A stretch of 64,000 nt of DNA from contig NZ_CH902583.1 of assembly GCF_000152965.1 (NCBI RefSeq), forward strand, positions 569,676 through 633,675. Reading direction: 5' to 3'. Shown here in pieces: positions 43,264 through 53,284 of the stretch. A program made the translations under genes and the position numbers. The stretch is from Roseobacter sp. MED193 (GTDB taxonomy: Bacteria; Pseudomonadota; Alphaproteobacteria; Rhodobacterales; Rhodobacteraceae). The first letter of the stretch is position 1. Each line of letters opens with the position of its first letter. Below the pieces are notes generated by a model that saw only the letters and a list, made by a program, of their open reading frames with translations, was not told where the DNA came from and made no database searches.

Positions 43264-44756
43264 AATCGCGCCCGCAGCTCGGTCTTCAGAACCTTGCCAT
43301 AGTTGTTCTTGGGCAGTTCCTGAACAAAGACATAGGCCTTGGGGCATTTGAAGCGGGCAATATGGTCCCGACAGAGCCCGTCGAGCTCAACCTCTGGGAC
43401 TTGCCCAACCACAAAGGCCACCACCTCTTCGCCCCAATCGCCATGAGGGCGCCCTACAACAGAGACCTCCCGCACCTCGGGATGCATCAGCAGCACCTCT
43501 TCCACCTCGCGGGGGTAAATGTTGGATCCTCCTGAAATTATCAGATCTTTGGAGCGGTCCTGCAGGGTCAGATAGCCTGCGGCGTCCAAAACCCCCATAT
43601 CGCCCGTCATCAGCCAGCCCCCCTTGAGGGTTTCTGCGGAGGCTTCTGGGTTGTTCCAATAGCCGGGCATCACCGCATCGCCACGCACCATGATCTCGCC
43701 CATTTCCCCTACGTATTGGGGATTGCCTGCGCTATCCCCAATACGTAGCTCAACCCCGCTTTGCGCCCGGCCCACACCGCAGAGGCGCGATTTCCAGCCA
43801 GGATGCACCCGGTCGCTCACCTCTGAGCGTCGCAGGGCCGTGATGCCCATGGGACATTCCCCCTGGCCATAGATCTGGATAAAAATCGGACCAAAATACG
43901 CTTCGGCCTCGATGATATCGGCCAGGTACATCGGCCCGCCAGCATAGATCACACTGCGCAGCCCCGCGCCAGAGCGCCCCTGCGCCTTGGCCACCGCCGT
44001 CATGCGCGTGACCATGGTAGGGGCCGCAAACATTTGTACCCGGCCAAAATGCGCCGCCAGATCAAGGATCTCCATCTCATCAAATCCGCCGGATACAGGG
44101 CAGACATGTGCCGCTCCCACCAGAACATGCAGCATGTTATAGAGACCAGCGCCATGGCTCATGGGGGCTGCATAAAGGATCTGATCCGCACCTGTGGCCA
44201 CATCCACATCCGAAAAATAGCACAGCGAGACCGCCATCAGCATCCGGTGGGTGATCTGCACCCCCTTTGGCTGCCCAGTGGTGCCGGAGGTATAAAATAG
44301 CCAGGCCAGATCCTCTGCATCGCGCGGCATAGGTGCCTCAACCGGGGCGCAGGCCATGGCCGCGTCAAAGGCCGGTTCTGCGATTGACACCACAAGGGTA
44401 GCAACCTCAGCCGCTACTAGGGCGTCATCCAGGCCTGGACTGACAAAGACCAGGCCCGCGCCCGCATCTTGTAAAATGAACCGGGCCTCGCGGCCATGCA
44501 ATTTGGCATTGATCGGCACTGCCGCAGCGCCGGCATACCAGATACCATAGAGTGTGATCAGATACTCCGGGCAGTTCTTCATAAACAGGGCAACCCTGTC
44601 TCCCGGCTCCACCCCCTGTGCCTGCAACCAGCCCGCCAGCGCCGCCGCCTGTTGATGAAAGACGCGATAATCCGCCACCAGATCCCGCCCAAGATAGAGA
44701 GCCGGCCGACACCCATCTCTCTGCGCCTGCCGGTACAGCCATTGTGCGATATTCAT
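43254..44756 (-). CDS. AMP-forming acyl-CoA synthetase
   Basis: 500-residue ANL-superfamily enzyme. Motifs: LFYTSGTTGQPKG (ATP binding), IYGQGECPMGITAL, MTGDMGVLDAAGYLTLQDRSKDLIISGGSNIYPREVE and the terminal PKNNYGKVLKTELR with the catalytic lysine. Closest in layout to fatty-acid or aromatic acid-CoA ligases; substrate unknown. Monocistronic, divergent from a PAS-LuxR regulator. Confidence 0.92.
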   Translation of the reverse strand: MNIAQWLYRQAQRDGCRPALYLGRDLVADYRVFHQQAAALAGWLQAQGVEPGDRVALFMKNCPEYLITLYGIWYAGAAAVPINAKLHGREARFILQDAGAGLVFVSPGLDDALVAAEVATLVVSIAEPAFDAAMACAPVEAPMPRDAEDLAWLFYTSGTTGQPKGVQITHRMLMAVSLCYFSDVDVATGADQILYAAPMSHGAGLYNMLHVLVGAAHVCPVSGGFDEMEILDLAAHFGRVQMFAAPTMVTRMTAVAKAQGRSGAGLRSVIYAGGPMYLADIIEAEAYFGPIFIQIYGQGECPMGITALRRSEVSDRVHPGWKSRLCGVGRAQSGVELRIGDSAGNPQYVGEMGEIMVRGDAVMPGYWNNPEASAETLKGGWLMTGDMGVLDAAGYLTLQDRSKDLIISGGSNIYPREVEEVLLMHPEVREVSVVGRPHGDWGEEVVAFVVGQVPEVELDGLCRDHIARFKCPKAYVFVQELPKNNYGKVLKTELRARFQG

Positions 44757-44890
44757 CGCCTCATCTCCCCAATTATCCTAGGCCTTCATACTCCCGCCCC
44801 GGAGCCTTGCGACAAAGAGCCTGCCAAAAACAACCTTCCATGGTGCAGCTTTTGCTTCAATTCCGCAAAAATACCCGGTTAATAGAGCCC

Positions 44891-45430
44891 ATGAGCGATA
44901 TAGCCTTTGACCATGCCCCTGTGGGCCTCGCCGTTTTGGAAAACCGTGTCATCAAGCGGTGTAATCTGCAATTTGCGGCCACTTTTGGCGGTGCTGCGGA
45001 GGATCACATTGATGTCCTGATTGCCAAGCTTTACCCCAGCCAGGAGGACTACCAGCGTATCGGCCAGTTGCTGCGACAGGACGAAGGCGCCAAATCTGGG
45101 CTCTATAATGACGAACGCATCATGCGCCGTCTGTCCGGCGAATTGTTCTGGTGCCGGGTGCGGGGACGATCCATCAGCCCGCAGGACCCCTTTCGTACCG
45201 GCATCTGGTCTTTTGCCGATATCTCAGAGGATCGCCCCGTCGTGAGCCTCACCCCACGTGAGCGTGAAGTAGCAATCCTCACCTGCAAAGGGCTCTCAGC
45301 CAAGGAAATCGGGCTAAAGCTGGATCTGTCTTATCGCACAATCGAGACCCATCGCGCCCATCTTTTGCAAAAATTCAACGCCCGCAAACTGCCAGAACTG
45401 GTGGCCAAACTCAGCGGCATGCCGCTCTGA
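44891..45430 (+). CDS. PAS-LuxR transcriptional regulator
   Basis: 179 residues: PAS-like sensor (about 5-105: FDHAPVGLAVLENRVIKRCNLQFAATFGGAAEDHID; SGELFWCRVRGRSISP) and a LuxR helix-turn-helix (VSLTPREREVAILTCKGLSAKEIGLKLDLSYRTIETHRAHLLQKF). Divergent from the acyl-CoA synthetase, which it may regulate. An alternative ATG at 44840 would add 17 residues; neither start has a strong ribosome-binding site. Confidence 0.88.
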   Translation: MSDIAFDHAPVGLAVLENRVIKRCNLQFAATFGGAAEDHIDVLIAKLYPSQEDYQRIGQLLRQDEGAKSGLYNDERIMRRLSGELFWCRVRGRSISPQDPFRTGIWSFADISEDRPVVSLTPREREVAILTCKGLSAKEIGLKLDLSYRTIETHRAHLLQKFNARKLPELVAKLSGMPL

Positions 45431-45611
45431 TAGGCAAATTTCGACGATATTTTTGGCTCAGAGATTGCGAATCCCGCCAAGCCTGCCCATTTTGTGACCA
45501 GAATCGACAGCGCTTTCCTTGTGGTAAAGCTTGCCCTATAAGCGCTTCTAATTTCATGGCTGCCCCGGGGGCAGACCAGTGGCAGACCTGTCGGAACCGG
45601 CTGAGGACACA

Positions 45612-46103
45612 ATGACAAATAAAACGCACGAAGCAGATGTGGCATTCATCAAGGCATTGGCCGAATTGCTGCGGGACAATGACCTGACCGAACTTGAGGT
45701 CAAACGCGACTATAGCGAAGATGACAGCCTGAATGTGCGCGTCTCGCGTCAGGCTGTTGTGGCTGCTGCCGCTCCGGTACAAGTTGCCGCCCCCGTTGCC
45801 GCAGCACCAGCTGCCGCAGCCCCGGCTTCTGCGCCCGAAGCCGCAACCGCTGAGGACCCCGCCAACCACCCCGGCGCGGTTACTTCGCCTATGGTGGGGA
45901 CCGTTTATCTGCAAGCAGAGCCTGGTGCCCCGGCCTTTATAAGCGTTGGAAAACAGGTCAACGAGGGCGACACCCTATTGATCGTGGAAGCGATGAAAAC
46001 CATGAACCACATCCCGGCGCCAAAATCCGGCACCGTCAAGCGCATCCTGGTTGAAGATGGCGCTGCCGTCGAATTCGGATCTCCGCTGGCCATCATCGAG
46101 TAA
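45612..46103 (+). CDS. accB: biotin carboxyl carrier protein of acetyl-CoA carboxylase
   Basis: 163 residues: an N-terminal helical part, an Ala/Pro-rich hinge (about 48-80) and the biotinyl domain with [10 protein letters not shown], where K129 is biotinylated. Carries CO2 between AccC and AccDA in fatty acid synthesis. GAGGA precedes the start at 45612. Nine bases before accC. Confidence 0.97.
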   Translation: MTNKTHEADVAFIKALAELLRDNDLTELEVKRDYSEDDSLNVRVSRQAVVAAAAPVQVAAPVAAAPAAAAPASAPEAATAEDPANHPGAVTSPMVGTVYLQAEPGAPAFISVGKQVNEGDTLLIVEAMKTMNHIPAPKSGTVKRILVEDGAAVEFGSPLAIIE

Positions 46104-46112
46104 GGGCAGCCC

Positions 46113-47462
46113 ATGTTTGACAAGATCCTGATTGCCAACCGCGGAGAGATTGCGCTGCGCGTGATCCGGGCCTGCCGCGAGATGGGTATCAAGTCGGTTG
46201 CTGTGCATTCCACTGCTGATGCCGATGCGATGCATGTGCGTATGGCCGACGAATCCGTCTGTATCGGCCCGCCCTCAGGCGCGCAGAGCTACCTGTCTAT
46301 TCCGGCCATTATCTCGGCCTGCGAGATCACCGGCGCTCAAGCCGTGCACCCTGGCTATGGCTTTTTGTCGGAAAACGCCAATTTTGTTCAGATCATTGAA
46401 GATCACGGTCTGACCTTTATTGGACCTTCCGCCGCAGATATCCGCACTATGGGGGACAAGATCACCGCCAAGGACACGGCCCAGAAACTGGGTATCCCGG
46501 TTGTTCCCGGTTCTGAAGGCGGCGTGCCCGATGTGGAAAGCGCCCGCAAGGCCGCTGCCGACATGGGCTACCCGGTGATTATCAAGGCAACCGCCGGTGG
46601 TGGCGGGCGCGGCATGAAGGTGGCCACCTCAGCGGCTGACATCGATGTGGCCTTTTCCACTGCACGTTCGGAAGCCAAGGCTGCCTTTGGCAATGACGAA
46701 GTCTATATGGAGAAATACCTCCAGAAACCGCGTCATATCGAAGTTCAGGTCTTTGGCGATGGCAAGGGCAACGGCGTGCATCTGGCCGAACGCGATTGTT
46801 CGCTGCAGCGCCGCCACCAGAAGGTTTTTGAGGAGGCTCCCGGCCCCTGCATCACCCCTGAAGAGCGTGCCCGTATTGGCAAAATCTGTGCTGATGCCGT
46901 TGGCGCCATGTCCTATTCCGGGGCTGGCACCGTTGAATTCCTTTATGAAGATGGCGAGTTCTACTTCATCGAGATGAACACCCGACTGCAGGTGGAACAT
47001 CCCGTCACTGAGGCCATCTTTGGTGTTGATCTGGTGCGTGAACAGATCCGCGTTGCCGCTGGCATGCCGCTGTCGTTCACCCAGGATGATCTGGTCATCA
47101 ATGGGCATTCCATTGAAGTTCGGATCAATGCTGAAAAGCTGCCGAACTTCTCTCCCTGCCCCGGTAAGATTACCGCTTACCATGCCCCTGGTGGTCTGGG
47201 CGTGCGGATGGATTCGGCGCTTTATGATGGCTATTCGATCCCGCCCTATTACGACAGCCTGATTGGCAAGCTGATTGTGCATGGCCGTGATCGCCCCGAA
47301 GCCCTGGCGCGTCTGAGCCGAGCCCTGGGTGAGCTGATCGCCGATGGGATCGACACTACCGTACCGCTGTTTCACGCCCTGCTGGCAGAGCCAGACGTGC
47401 AGTCTGGCGACTATGGCATTCATTGGCTGGAACGCTGGCTTGAAGAAAACCTCGGGGGATAA
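46113..47462 (+). CDS. accC: biotin carboxylase subunit of acetyl-CoA carboxylase
   Basis: 449-residue ATP-grasp enzyme: [22 protein letters not shown], the glycine-rich ATP loop [35 protein letters not shown] and EVRINAE are all standard. Carboxylates biotin on AccB. Operon with accB, followed by a terminator. Confidence 0.98.
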   Translation: MFDKILIANRGEIALRVIRACREMGIKSVAVHSTADADAMHVRMADESVCIGPPSGAQSYLSIPAIISACEITGAQAVHPGYGFLSENANFVQIIEDHGLTFIGPSAADIRTMGDKITAKDTAQKLGIPVVPGSEGGVPDVESARKAAADMGYPVIIKATAGGGGRGMKVATSAADIDVAFSTARSEAKAAFGNDEVYMEKYLQKPRHIEVQVFGDGKGNGVHLAERDCSLQRRHQKVFEEAPGPCITPEERARIGKICADAVGAMSYSGAGTVEFLYEDGEFYFIEMNTRLQVEHPVTEAIFGVDLVREQIRVAAGMPLSFTQDDLVINGHSIEVRINAEKLPNFSPCPGKITAYHAPGGLGVRMDSALYDGYSIPPYYDSLIGKLIVHGRDRPEALARLSRALGELIADGIDTTVPLFHALLAEPDVQSGDYGIHWLERWLEENLGG

Positions 47463-47477
47463 GCCCCCACCTGTATC

Positions 47478-47507
47478 GGGGCGTTCTGTAACGGAACGCC
47501 CCTTTTT
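47478..47507 (+). terminator. terminator of accBC
   Basis: GGGGCGTTC and GAACGCCCC with a seven-base loop, followed by five T. Confidence 0.88.
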
Positions 47508-47570
47508 CATTTAGCGATTTATGTGCCCCTGTGGCTCCGTCCCTTCTTTCTTTGATGGTCAGGCAAATCA

Positions 47571-48203
47571 ATGAGCCTCACTCCGGATCTTTTGCTACAT
47601 GCCTATTCCATCGGTGTTTTCCCGATGGCCGAGCACCGCGAAGATGAGGAGGTTTTCTGGGTCGACCCCAAACATCGCGGCATCTTCCCTCTTGATGGCT
47701 TCCATATCTCGCGCTCGCTGGCCAAGACCATTCGGCGCGCAGACTATGCGGTTTCAGTGAACCGCGCCTTTAGCGATGTGGTGATGGCCTGCGCGGATCG
47801 CACAGAAACCTGGATCAATGCGGAGATCTTTGCGCGTTACCAAGATCTCCATGCCATGGGCCATGCGCATTCGCTGGAAGTCTGGGACCAGGACAGGCTG
47901 GTGGGCGGTGTTTATGGTGTATCCTTGGGAGGGGGGTTTTTCGGCGAAAGCATGTTCTCGCGCCAACGCGACACCTCAAAGATTGCCCTTGCCTACCTGA
48001 TGGACCGCCTGCGCCAATCAGGGTTTCAGCTCTGTGACACGCAATTCCTAACCCCGCATCTGGCCTCGCTTGGGGCGATAGAGATCAGCCGTGCGGCTTA
48101 TAAGGCCCGGTTGCAACTCGCCCTGGAGCACGAGGCCGATTTTGAAGCGCCTCAGCTGCCCTCGCCGACACTGCTCTTGCAGCGGATGACCCAGACATCA
48201 TAG
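47571..48203 (+). CDS. aat: leucyl/phenylalanyl-tRNA--protein transferase
   Basis: 210 residues: LLLHAYSIGVFPMAEHREDEEVFWVDPKHRGIFPLD, ETWINAEIFARYQDLHAMGHAHSLEVW and GGGFFGESMFSRQRDTSKIAL are diagnostic. Adds Leu or Phe to proteins with N-terminal Arg/Lys, feeding ClpS-ClpAP (N-end rule). Its last 52 bases overlap the convergent DUF2155 gene. Confidence 0.97.
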   Translation: MSLTPDLLLHAYSIGVFPMAEHREDEEVFWVDPKHRGIFPLDGFHISRSLAKTIRRADYAVSVNRAFSDVVMACADRTETWINAEIFARYQDLHAMGHAHSLEVWDQDRLVGGVYGVSLGGGFFGESMFSRQRDTSKIALAYLMDRLRQSGFQLCDTQFLTPHLASLGAIEISRAAYKARLQLALEHEADFEAPQLPSPTLLLQRMTQTS

Positions 48204-48553
48204 CGCGCGTGATCCAGCGCTGACAGGGCCGGGCTGGAGGCAATCATCCAACCGTCAAAAAACACTTCCCCATTTAGCGGGTCGCGAATGGTGAGATAGG
48301 CATAGGCATCGCCCGTTGGGTTCGCAGCTGGATAGCGGCACTCCGTCAGAGTAACGATTAGCCCATAGATCTCGGCGCTGCCACCAATCTGGACTTCGAT
48401 GTCCGTATGGTGTCCGTTGACCTTATCCAACCCCCGCAATACCGCAGAATCCCCGGTCTCCGCAGGAACCTGCGCGGCGGCGGCGCCCCCCAGAGCAATA
48501 GCTGCTGCCCCCGAAAGGGCAAGCTTACGCAGGAGAGCAACGGCAGAGATCAC
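48152..48553 (-). CDS. DUF2155 periplasmic protein, GTG start
   Basis: 133 residues with a signal peptide (LLRKLALSGAAAIALGGAAAA) and the DUF2155 domain (VLRGLDKVNGHHTDIEVQIGGSAEIYGLIVTLTECRYP; GEVFFDGWMIASSPALSALDH). Conserved next to NDUFA12 and aat in Rhodobacterales; function unknown. The GTG overlaps the mlaD stop (GTGA), so translation is coupled. The 3' end overlaps aat on the other strand by 52 bases. Confidence 0.9.
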   Translation of the reverse strand: MISAVALLRKLALSGAAAIALGGAAAAQVPAETGDSAVLRGLDKVNGHHTDIEVQIGGSAEIYGLIVTLTECRYPAANPTGDAYAYLTIRDPLNGEVFFDGWMIASSPALSALDHARYDVWVIRCKSSVGEGS

Positions 48554-49002
48554 GAGTCGTCTCCGCTGCCGGAAACAAACTTAACCAAAAGCGATATCAA
48601 GCTCACCGCGCCCTGCGTGTCCAGCACCTCATCGCCAGGCTCAAAGTTAAAGGGCGAGCCACCCGGCATCACCTCAACAAAATTGCCCCCTAGCAAACCC
48701 TCGGATGAGATAATCACCGCACTGTCATCTGGCACCTCGATGCCCTCAAGAACCGAGAAACGGGTATCCGCCCGGAAGGTCTGCGCGTTCAGCTCCACCC
48801 CGGTGACAGTACCAATCTTCACCCCAGCGAGACGCACATCCGTGCCCACGCCAACCCCTTCCAGCGAACGGAATGAGGCGGTGAGCTCATAACCGCTGTT
48901 GCCGGTGGACAGCCCGGCGACCTGCCCCGCATAGACGGCAAAACCGATGGCCGCGGCGAGAACAAGCCCACCTGTCAGAACTTCAGTGGTGTTGTGCGAC
49001 AT
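48550..49002 (-). CDS. mlaD: MlaD-type lipid transport protein (MCE domain)
   Basis: 150 residues: one N-terminal membrane anchor (EVLTGGLVLAAAIGFAVYAGQVAG) and an MCE domain (YELTASFRSLEGVGVGTDVRLAGVKIGTVTGVEL; GGNFVEVMPGG). Periplasmic part of an ABC system keeping phospholipids out of the outer leaflet. Other mla genes are not in this window. Between NDUFA12 and DUF2155 genes. Confidence 0.93.
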   Translation of the reverse strand: MSHNTTEVLTGGLVLAAAIGFAVYAGQVAGLSTGNSGYELTASFRSLEGVGVGTDVRLAGVKIGTVTGVELNAQTFRADTRFSVLEGIEVPDDSAVIISSEGLLGGNFVEVMPGGSPFNFEPGDEVLDTQGAVSLISLLVKFVSGSGDDS

Positions 49003-49102
49003 AGCGTTTCTGCCTAGATCTATGGGTCAAAAAGAGGAAAGGACCAAAGGGCAGCAACGCCCTTGGGTCCAATGATATCGTAATCAGTCCCTGCAAAGAG
49101 GC

Positions 49103-49489
49103 CTATTCCGGCGCCCAGGCCTCATAGTCGCTGCGTGCCTCTGGGCTGGACCCACTACGGATCGAGCCCGCAGGGGCATAGGCGTTCAGGGTGCCGGTCA
49201 GGTTTTCCTGATGTGGCTTTTCCCAGGCCTTATGCGCCAGTGGCTTTTTGCTGGGCAGCTCATCAAAGGTGCGATGCAACCAGCCATGCCAGTTAACGTC
49301 AATGCGTGAGGCTTCAACTTCGCCGTTGAAGATCACCCAACGACGGCTGTCATCGGCATTGTGATAGAACACATTGCCCTGGTCATCCTCTCCCACCTTG
49401 ATCCCCTTACGGGCGGTAAAGATCTGGGTATTCAGCGTCTGACCGTTCCACCAGGTCACAGCGCGCAAAAGAGTGTTCAGGATTCCCAT
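49103..49489 (-). CDS. NDUFA12-family complex I accessory subunit
   Basis: 128 residues of the B17.2/NDUFA12 family: [54 protein letters not shown]. An alphaproteobacterial accessory subunit of NADH:ubiquinone oxidoreductase shared with mitochondria. GGAGG precedes the start at 49489. Leads the set NDUFA12-mlaD-DUF2155. Confidence 0.95.
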   Translation of the reverse strand: MGILNTLLRAVTWWNGQTLNTQIFTARKGIKVGEDDQGNVFYHNADDSRRWVIFNGEVEASRIDVNWHGWLHRTFDELPSKKPLAHKAWEKPHQENLTGTLNAYAPAGSIRSGSSPEARSDYEAWAPE

Positions 49490-49602
49490 GAATGCCTCCG
49501 AAGATTTCCATAACCGTATGACGCAAATTCCCGCCAAGGTCCAGTGGCTTGCACCAGCATCCAGCGGCCTTGGCGGGTTTTGGCAAGTCTATCTCGAGAG
49601 CC

Positions 49603-50166
49603 TTAAGTTTCAGTAGCCTCAGCCAGCTGCTCACAAAAGGTCAACCGATTGCCGAAGGGATCAGTCAGGGTGATCTGTAGCCCCCAGGGAACGGTTTCAA
49701 TACCCGGATTGAGATTGGGATAGTCCTTGGCCTGTAGCTCAGCATGGAAGGCCTCCAGTTGCTGCATCGGAATAAAGCAGCGCCCGCCCGGAGTAGCATC
49801 TCCATGATGTTCGCTCACATGCAGCAGGCAACCTGAACGTGAGATCTGCTGATAGAGCGGAAGATGATCCGCGTGTCTATGCTCCCAGTCGACCCTAAAG
49901 CCCAGATACCCGATGTAAAAGGCCTGCGCCCTGTCACTGTCGAAACTGCGTATGACTGGGATTGCCGAGCTGATCCGGATCGCGGAGGGCAGCGGCGAGT
50001 CTTCTGATTTTGTCTTGATCTGAGAGGCCAGAACATTCCAGTTCGGCAGATCAAACTGCCGTGCCACAAGCTCCAGAGATTGTGCATGTGAAAGTTCCAG
50101 ACCTTGCTCTGCCAAAGAATTCCGCAGAGATTTTGCCATAGCCTTGGCATCAGTGAAATTGCGCAT
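49603..50166 (-). CDS. VOC/glyoxalase-superfamily protein with N-terminal helical domain
   Basis: 187 residues. The first 55 (FTDAKAMAKSLRNSLAEQGLELSHAQSLELVARQFDLPNWNVLAS) are a helical domain seen in front of bleomycin-resistance-like proteins. The rest is a VOC fold (PVIRSFDSDRAQAFYIGYLGFRVDWEH; LTDPFGNRLTFCEQ). Metal ligands are uncertain. Monocistronic; likely binds or detoxifies a small molecule. Confidence 0.85.
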   Translation of the reverse strand: MRNFTDAKAMAKSLRNSLAEQGLELSHAQSLELVARQFDLPNWNVLASQIKTKSEDSPLPSAIRISSAIPVIRSFDSDRAQAFYIGYLGFRVDWEHRHADHLPLYQQISRSGCLLHVSEHHGDATPGGRCFIPMQQLEAFHAELQAKDYPNLNPGIETVPWGLQITLTDPFGNRLTFCEQLAEATET

Positions 50167-50362
50167 TGCGCCTGTCCTTTTGCAACGGGAGATCCAGCTG
50201 TCAGCGCGCGCGTTGCCTCAAGACTCCCTGTGCGGAAAGACGAAGTGCTTGATAAAATTGATATGTTCACCCTGTCAGAACCGACTGCGCGCGGCAGGCC
50301 ATATCAGCCTGCCACTCTTGTAGGGACAAAACCTTGACAGAGCAACGATTTAGTTGACTAAA

Positions 50363-50734
50363 TCAGGTGGTTTTAGGCGCCAGTGCCGTCACCTCAATCT
50401 CGATGCGGTATTTGGGATCGATCAGCCCGGATTCGATCATGGTGGCAGCAGGCGGGTTCTCACCAAAGGCCTCAGCCAGCATCGCCCAGCACGGCTCAAA
50501 CTCCGCCGCATCCGGCAGATAGTAGTTCACCCGCACCACATCCGCAAAACCCGCGCCAGCCTCTGCAAGCGCCTTGCCGATGATCTCCAGGGCCGATTGG
50601 CACTGGCTCACCACATCATCCCCCTGACCAACGGTGCCGGCCACATGGATAAAGCCCCCCGCAATAACCGCACGGCAATAGCCAACCTTCTTTTCAAATT
50701 CGCCACCAGACGAAATCCGCGTGATCCTAGCCAC
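50363..50734 (-). CDS. RidA family protein, GTG start
   Basis: 123 residues: ITRISSGGEFEKKVGYCRAVIAGGFIHVAGTVGQG and PEFEPCWAMLAEAFGENPPAATMIESGLIDPKYRIEIEVTAL. Starts at GTG with AAGGAAG upstream. Second RidA-type gene of the window, not close to the one at 24832; the substrate-binding Arg of true RidA is not evident, so deaminase activity is uncertain. Confidence 0.88.
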   Translation of the reverse strand: MARITRISSGGEFEKKVGYCRAVIAGGFIHVAGTVGQGDDVVSQCQSALEIIGKALAEAGAGFADVVRVNYYLPDAAEFEPCWAMLAEAFGENPPAATMIESGLIDPKYRIEIEVTALAPKTT

Positions 50735-50754
50735 CGATGCTTCCTTTCATTTGG

Positions 50755-50808
50755 CCCCAAAATATCCTGGGGGTGAGGACCCTTGGGGCCCGAGGGGGGA
50801 AAGCCCCC
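50755..50808 (+). repeat. REP-like intercistronic GC-rich element, copy C
   Basis: GGCCCCAAAATATCCTGGGGG, a middle stem (GGACCC... GGGGCCC) and a final GGGGG...CCCCC hairpin. Same plan as copies at 15789 and 19474, more diverged in its right half. Between clpX and the RidA gene. Confidence 0.6.
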
Positions 50809-50833
50809 GTTCTCCTTGTTATGAAACACAAAA

Positions 50834-50859
50834 TGGCCGGTGTCGAGTAACACCGGCCA
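50834..50859 (-). terminator. clpX terminator
   Basis: TGGCCGGTGT, loop CGAGTA, ACACCGGCCA; on the minus strand followed by TTTTGTGTTTC. Confidence 0.88.
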
Positions 50860-50897
50860 CTTCCCTAGCTCCACAACTAGGCCAAAATTTTGCGCGT

Positions 50898-52166
50898 TCA
50901 GCTCGCAGAGGCAGGCTCTTTTTCAGCATCTGTATGGATCATCAAAGGTTGCGCATCCGACGTCACAGCCTCCTCATTGACCACCACTTTGGTCACGCTC
51001 TCCATCCCTGGAAGCTCAAACATGGTTTCCAGCAGTAGATCCTCAAGAATGGACCGCAGGCCGCGGGCGCCAGTTTTGCGCTCAATGGCGCGTTTGGCGA
51101 TGGCACTCAGCGCTTCATCGGTAAAGTCCAGCTCAGTCTCTTCCAGCTCAAACAGGCGCTGATACTGTTTTACCAATGCGTTCTTGGGTTTGGTCAGGAT
51201 GGTGACCAGCGCATCTTCGTCGAGATCTTCCAGTGTTGCCAGAACGGGCAGACGACCCACAAATTCAGGGATCAGACCAAATTTCAACAGATCTTCCGGC
51301 TCAAGCTCTTGGAAGATCTCCCCAACGCCGCGGTCATCATTGTTACGCACATCTGCGCCAAAGCCCATAGCAGACCCTTTACCACGCTGTGCGATAATCC
51401 GGTCAAGGCCCGCAAAGGCACCGCCGCAGATGAACAGGATATTGGTGGTATCCACCTGCAGGAACTCCTGCTGCGGATGTTTCCGGCCACCTTGTGGCGG
51501 CACAGAGGCCACGGTGCCTTCCATCAGTTTCAACAGCGCCTGCTGTACGCCTTCCCCCGACACGTCACGCGTAATCGACGGGTTCTCTGACTTGCGGGTG
51601 ATCTTGTCGACTTCGTCAATATAGACGATCCCACGCTGGGCGCGCTCGACATTATATTCCGAGGCCTGCAACAGCTTGAGAATGATGTTCTCCACATCCT
51701 CGCCAACATAACCGGCTTCGGTCAATGTGGTCGCATCCGCCATGGTAAAGGGCACATCCAGAATGCGCGCCAAGGTCTGGGCCAGAAGCGTTTTACCGCA
51801 CCCCGTGGGGCCGATCAGTAGGATGTTGGACTTTGCCAGCTCGATGTCATTGCCAGCCTTTTGCGCATGGTTCAAACGTTTGTAGTGGTTGTGAACCGCC
51901 ACCGACAGAACCTTCTTCGCCATGGCCTGACCAATCACATAGTCATCCAGAACTTCGCAGATATCTTTGGGGCTGGGCACACCGTCTGTGGCCTTCAAAC
52001 CAGAGGCTTTCGTCTCTTCACGGATGATATCCATGCAAAGTTCAACGCATTCGTCGCAGATGAACACGGTGGGGCCCGCAATCAGTTTGCGCACCTCATG
52101 TTGGCTTTTGCCACAAAAGCTGCAGTAAAGCGTGTTCTTGCTGTCGCCACTCGAATTCGTCGCCAT
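50898..52166 (-). CDS. clpX: ATP-dependent Clp protease ATP-binding subunit ClpX
   Basis: 422-residue AAA+ unfoldase. N-terminal C4 zinc finger ([10 protein letters not shown]...CDECVELC), Walker [11 protein letters not shown], Walker [11 protein letters not shown], the pore loop GYVGEDVE, and the [13 protein letters not shown] sensor-2 region. Works with ClpP. A clpX-specific terminator follows, and a clpP terminator precedes, so both may be transcribed separately. Confidence 0.98.
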   Translation of the reverse strand: MATNSSGDSKNTLYCSFCGKSQHEVRKLIAGPTVFICDECVELCMDIIREETKASGLKATDGVPSPKDICEVLDDYVIGQAMAKKVLSVAVHNHYKRLNHAQKAGNDIELAKSNILLIGPTGCGKTLLAQTLARILDVPFTMADATTLTEAGYVGEDVENIILKLLQASEYNVERAQRGIVYIDEVDKITRKSENPSITRDVSGEGVQQALLKLMEGTVASVPPQGGRKHPQQEFLQVDTTNILFICGGAFAGLDRIIAQRGKGSAMGFGADVRNNDDRGVGEIFQELEPEDLLKFGLIPEFVGRLPVLATLEDLDEDALVTILTKPKNALVKQYQRLFELEETELDFTDEALSAIAKRAIERKTGARGLRSILEDLLLETMFELPGMESVTKVVVNEEAVTSDAQPLMIHTDAEKEPASAS

Positions 52167-52262
52167 GGTCTACCTTTCAGTCCGCTCGCAGGGCCGGTTT
52201 CTCCGGGCGCCGCGCCTATCAGTCAGCTTATGACAGCCCATCGGCGGCCACAATGTCAAAAT

Positions 52263-52289
52263 ATGTGCCCCGAAAAATGCGGGGCACAT
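52263..52289 (-). terminator. clpP terminator
   Basis: ATGTGCCCCG and CGGGGCACAT around a seven-base loop; ATTTTG follows on the minus strand. Located between clpP and clpX. Confidence 0.82.
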
Positions 52290-52310
52290 GTTGTATCTTT
52301 AAGCAGAGCC

Positions 52311-52943
52311 TCAGCTCTCCTCGTCGTCACCCTTGGCACGGTTCTCAACGATCTCATCAATCAGGCCAAAGGCCTTGGCCTCTTCTGGGTCCATGAAATT
52401 GTCACGCTCCAGCGCGGCTTCGACCTTGTCCAGCTCCTGACCGGTGTGCTTGACGTAGATCTCGTTCAGGCGACGCTTCAGCTTCAACGTCTCCTCAGCG
52501 TGAATCATAATATCGGTGGCCTGGCCCTGGAACCCGCCGGAAGGCTGGTGCACCATGACACGAGAATTAGGCAGCGAGAAGCGCATGCCTGCCTCACCTG
52601 CGGTCAACAGCAAGGAGCCCATGGAGGCCGCTTGGCCGATCACCAGCGTCGAAACCTTGGGTTTGATATATTGCATAGTGTCGTAGATCGACAGGCCCGA
52701 GGTCACGACACCACCGGGAGAGTTGATATACATGGAGATTTCTTTGGATGGATTCTCAGCTTCAAGGTGCAAAAGCTGCGCCACGATCAGGGACGACATG
52801 CCATCGTGCACCGGACCATTTAGGAAAATGATCCGCTCCTTCAGCAGGCGCGAAAAGATGTCATAGGCCCGCTCCCCCCGGCTGGTCTGCTCAACCACCA
52901 TGGGCACGAGTGTATTCATGTAAGTTTCTCTGGGATCAATCAT
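52311..52943 (-). CDS. clpP: ATP-dependent Clp protease proteolytic subunit ClpP
   Basis: 210-residue serine protease with the triad S107 (GQAASMGS), H132 (VMVHQPSGG) and D181. The start at 52943 ([19 protein letters not shown]) places a normal short propeptide before [10 protein letters not shown]; a start at 52979 adds 12 residues. Upstream of clpX on the same strand with a hairpin between. Confidence 0.98.
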   Translation of the reverse strand: MIDPRETYMNTLVPMVVEQTSRGERAYDIFSRLLKERIIFLNGPVHDGMSSLIVAQLLHLEAENPSKEISMYINSPGGVVTSGLSIYDTMQYIKPKVSTLVIGQAASMGSLLLTAGEAGMRFSLPNSRVMVHQPSGGFQGQATDIMIHAEETLKLKRRLNEIYVKHTGQELDKVEAALERDNFMDPEEAKAFGLIDEIVENRAKGDDEES

Positions 52944-53284
52944 GCGAACCTGCCTGCGTTGTGTTATGTCCGGCACCATACCAGACGAGTATTACCTGAG
53001 TCTTAGTATCGCCCTCTTAGGCCTGCAAGAGGTGGCTTTTGTTTTTACGGCTCTACCATCGATCAAGCCTCTGCTTTTGCCGACCTGTGGCGCTGGCGTC
53101 GCAAAACCACTGAACGCTGTCGCAATTTCGGGGCTCTCTGACGCTGAGGCGCAGTAAATGCGGTGTCATAAGGTGAAAGCTGGGGCTGTTCACAAGTGTC
53201 GCAAATTGCTCGTTGTGAAGCGGTTCCCCCCCTAGACCCGCCTCATCACTGCGGTTGCCCCGCCATTTGGACCAGGACAAAGCC
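52944..53284. other. gene-free divergent region between clpP and the GlxA-type regulator
   Basis: About 340 bases. Must contain both promoters, but no convincing -35/-10 pair, palindrome or heat-shock-type promoter could be read. No coding frame with a ribosome-binding site. Confidence 0.5.

Noticed and set aside
51861-52823. 320-codon open frame opposite clpX/clpP
   Set aside because: Spans two convincing conserved genes and their intergenic terminator on the other strand.
52981-53060. possible heat-shock (sigma-32) promoter upstream of clpP
   Set aside because: A CTTGCAG on the minus strand has no CCCCAT-like -10 partner at the right spacing.
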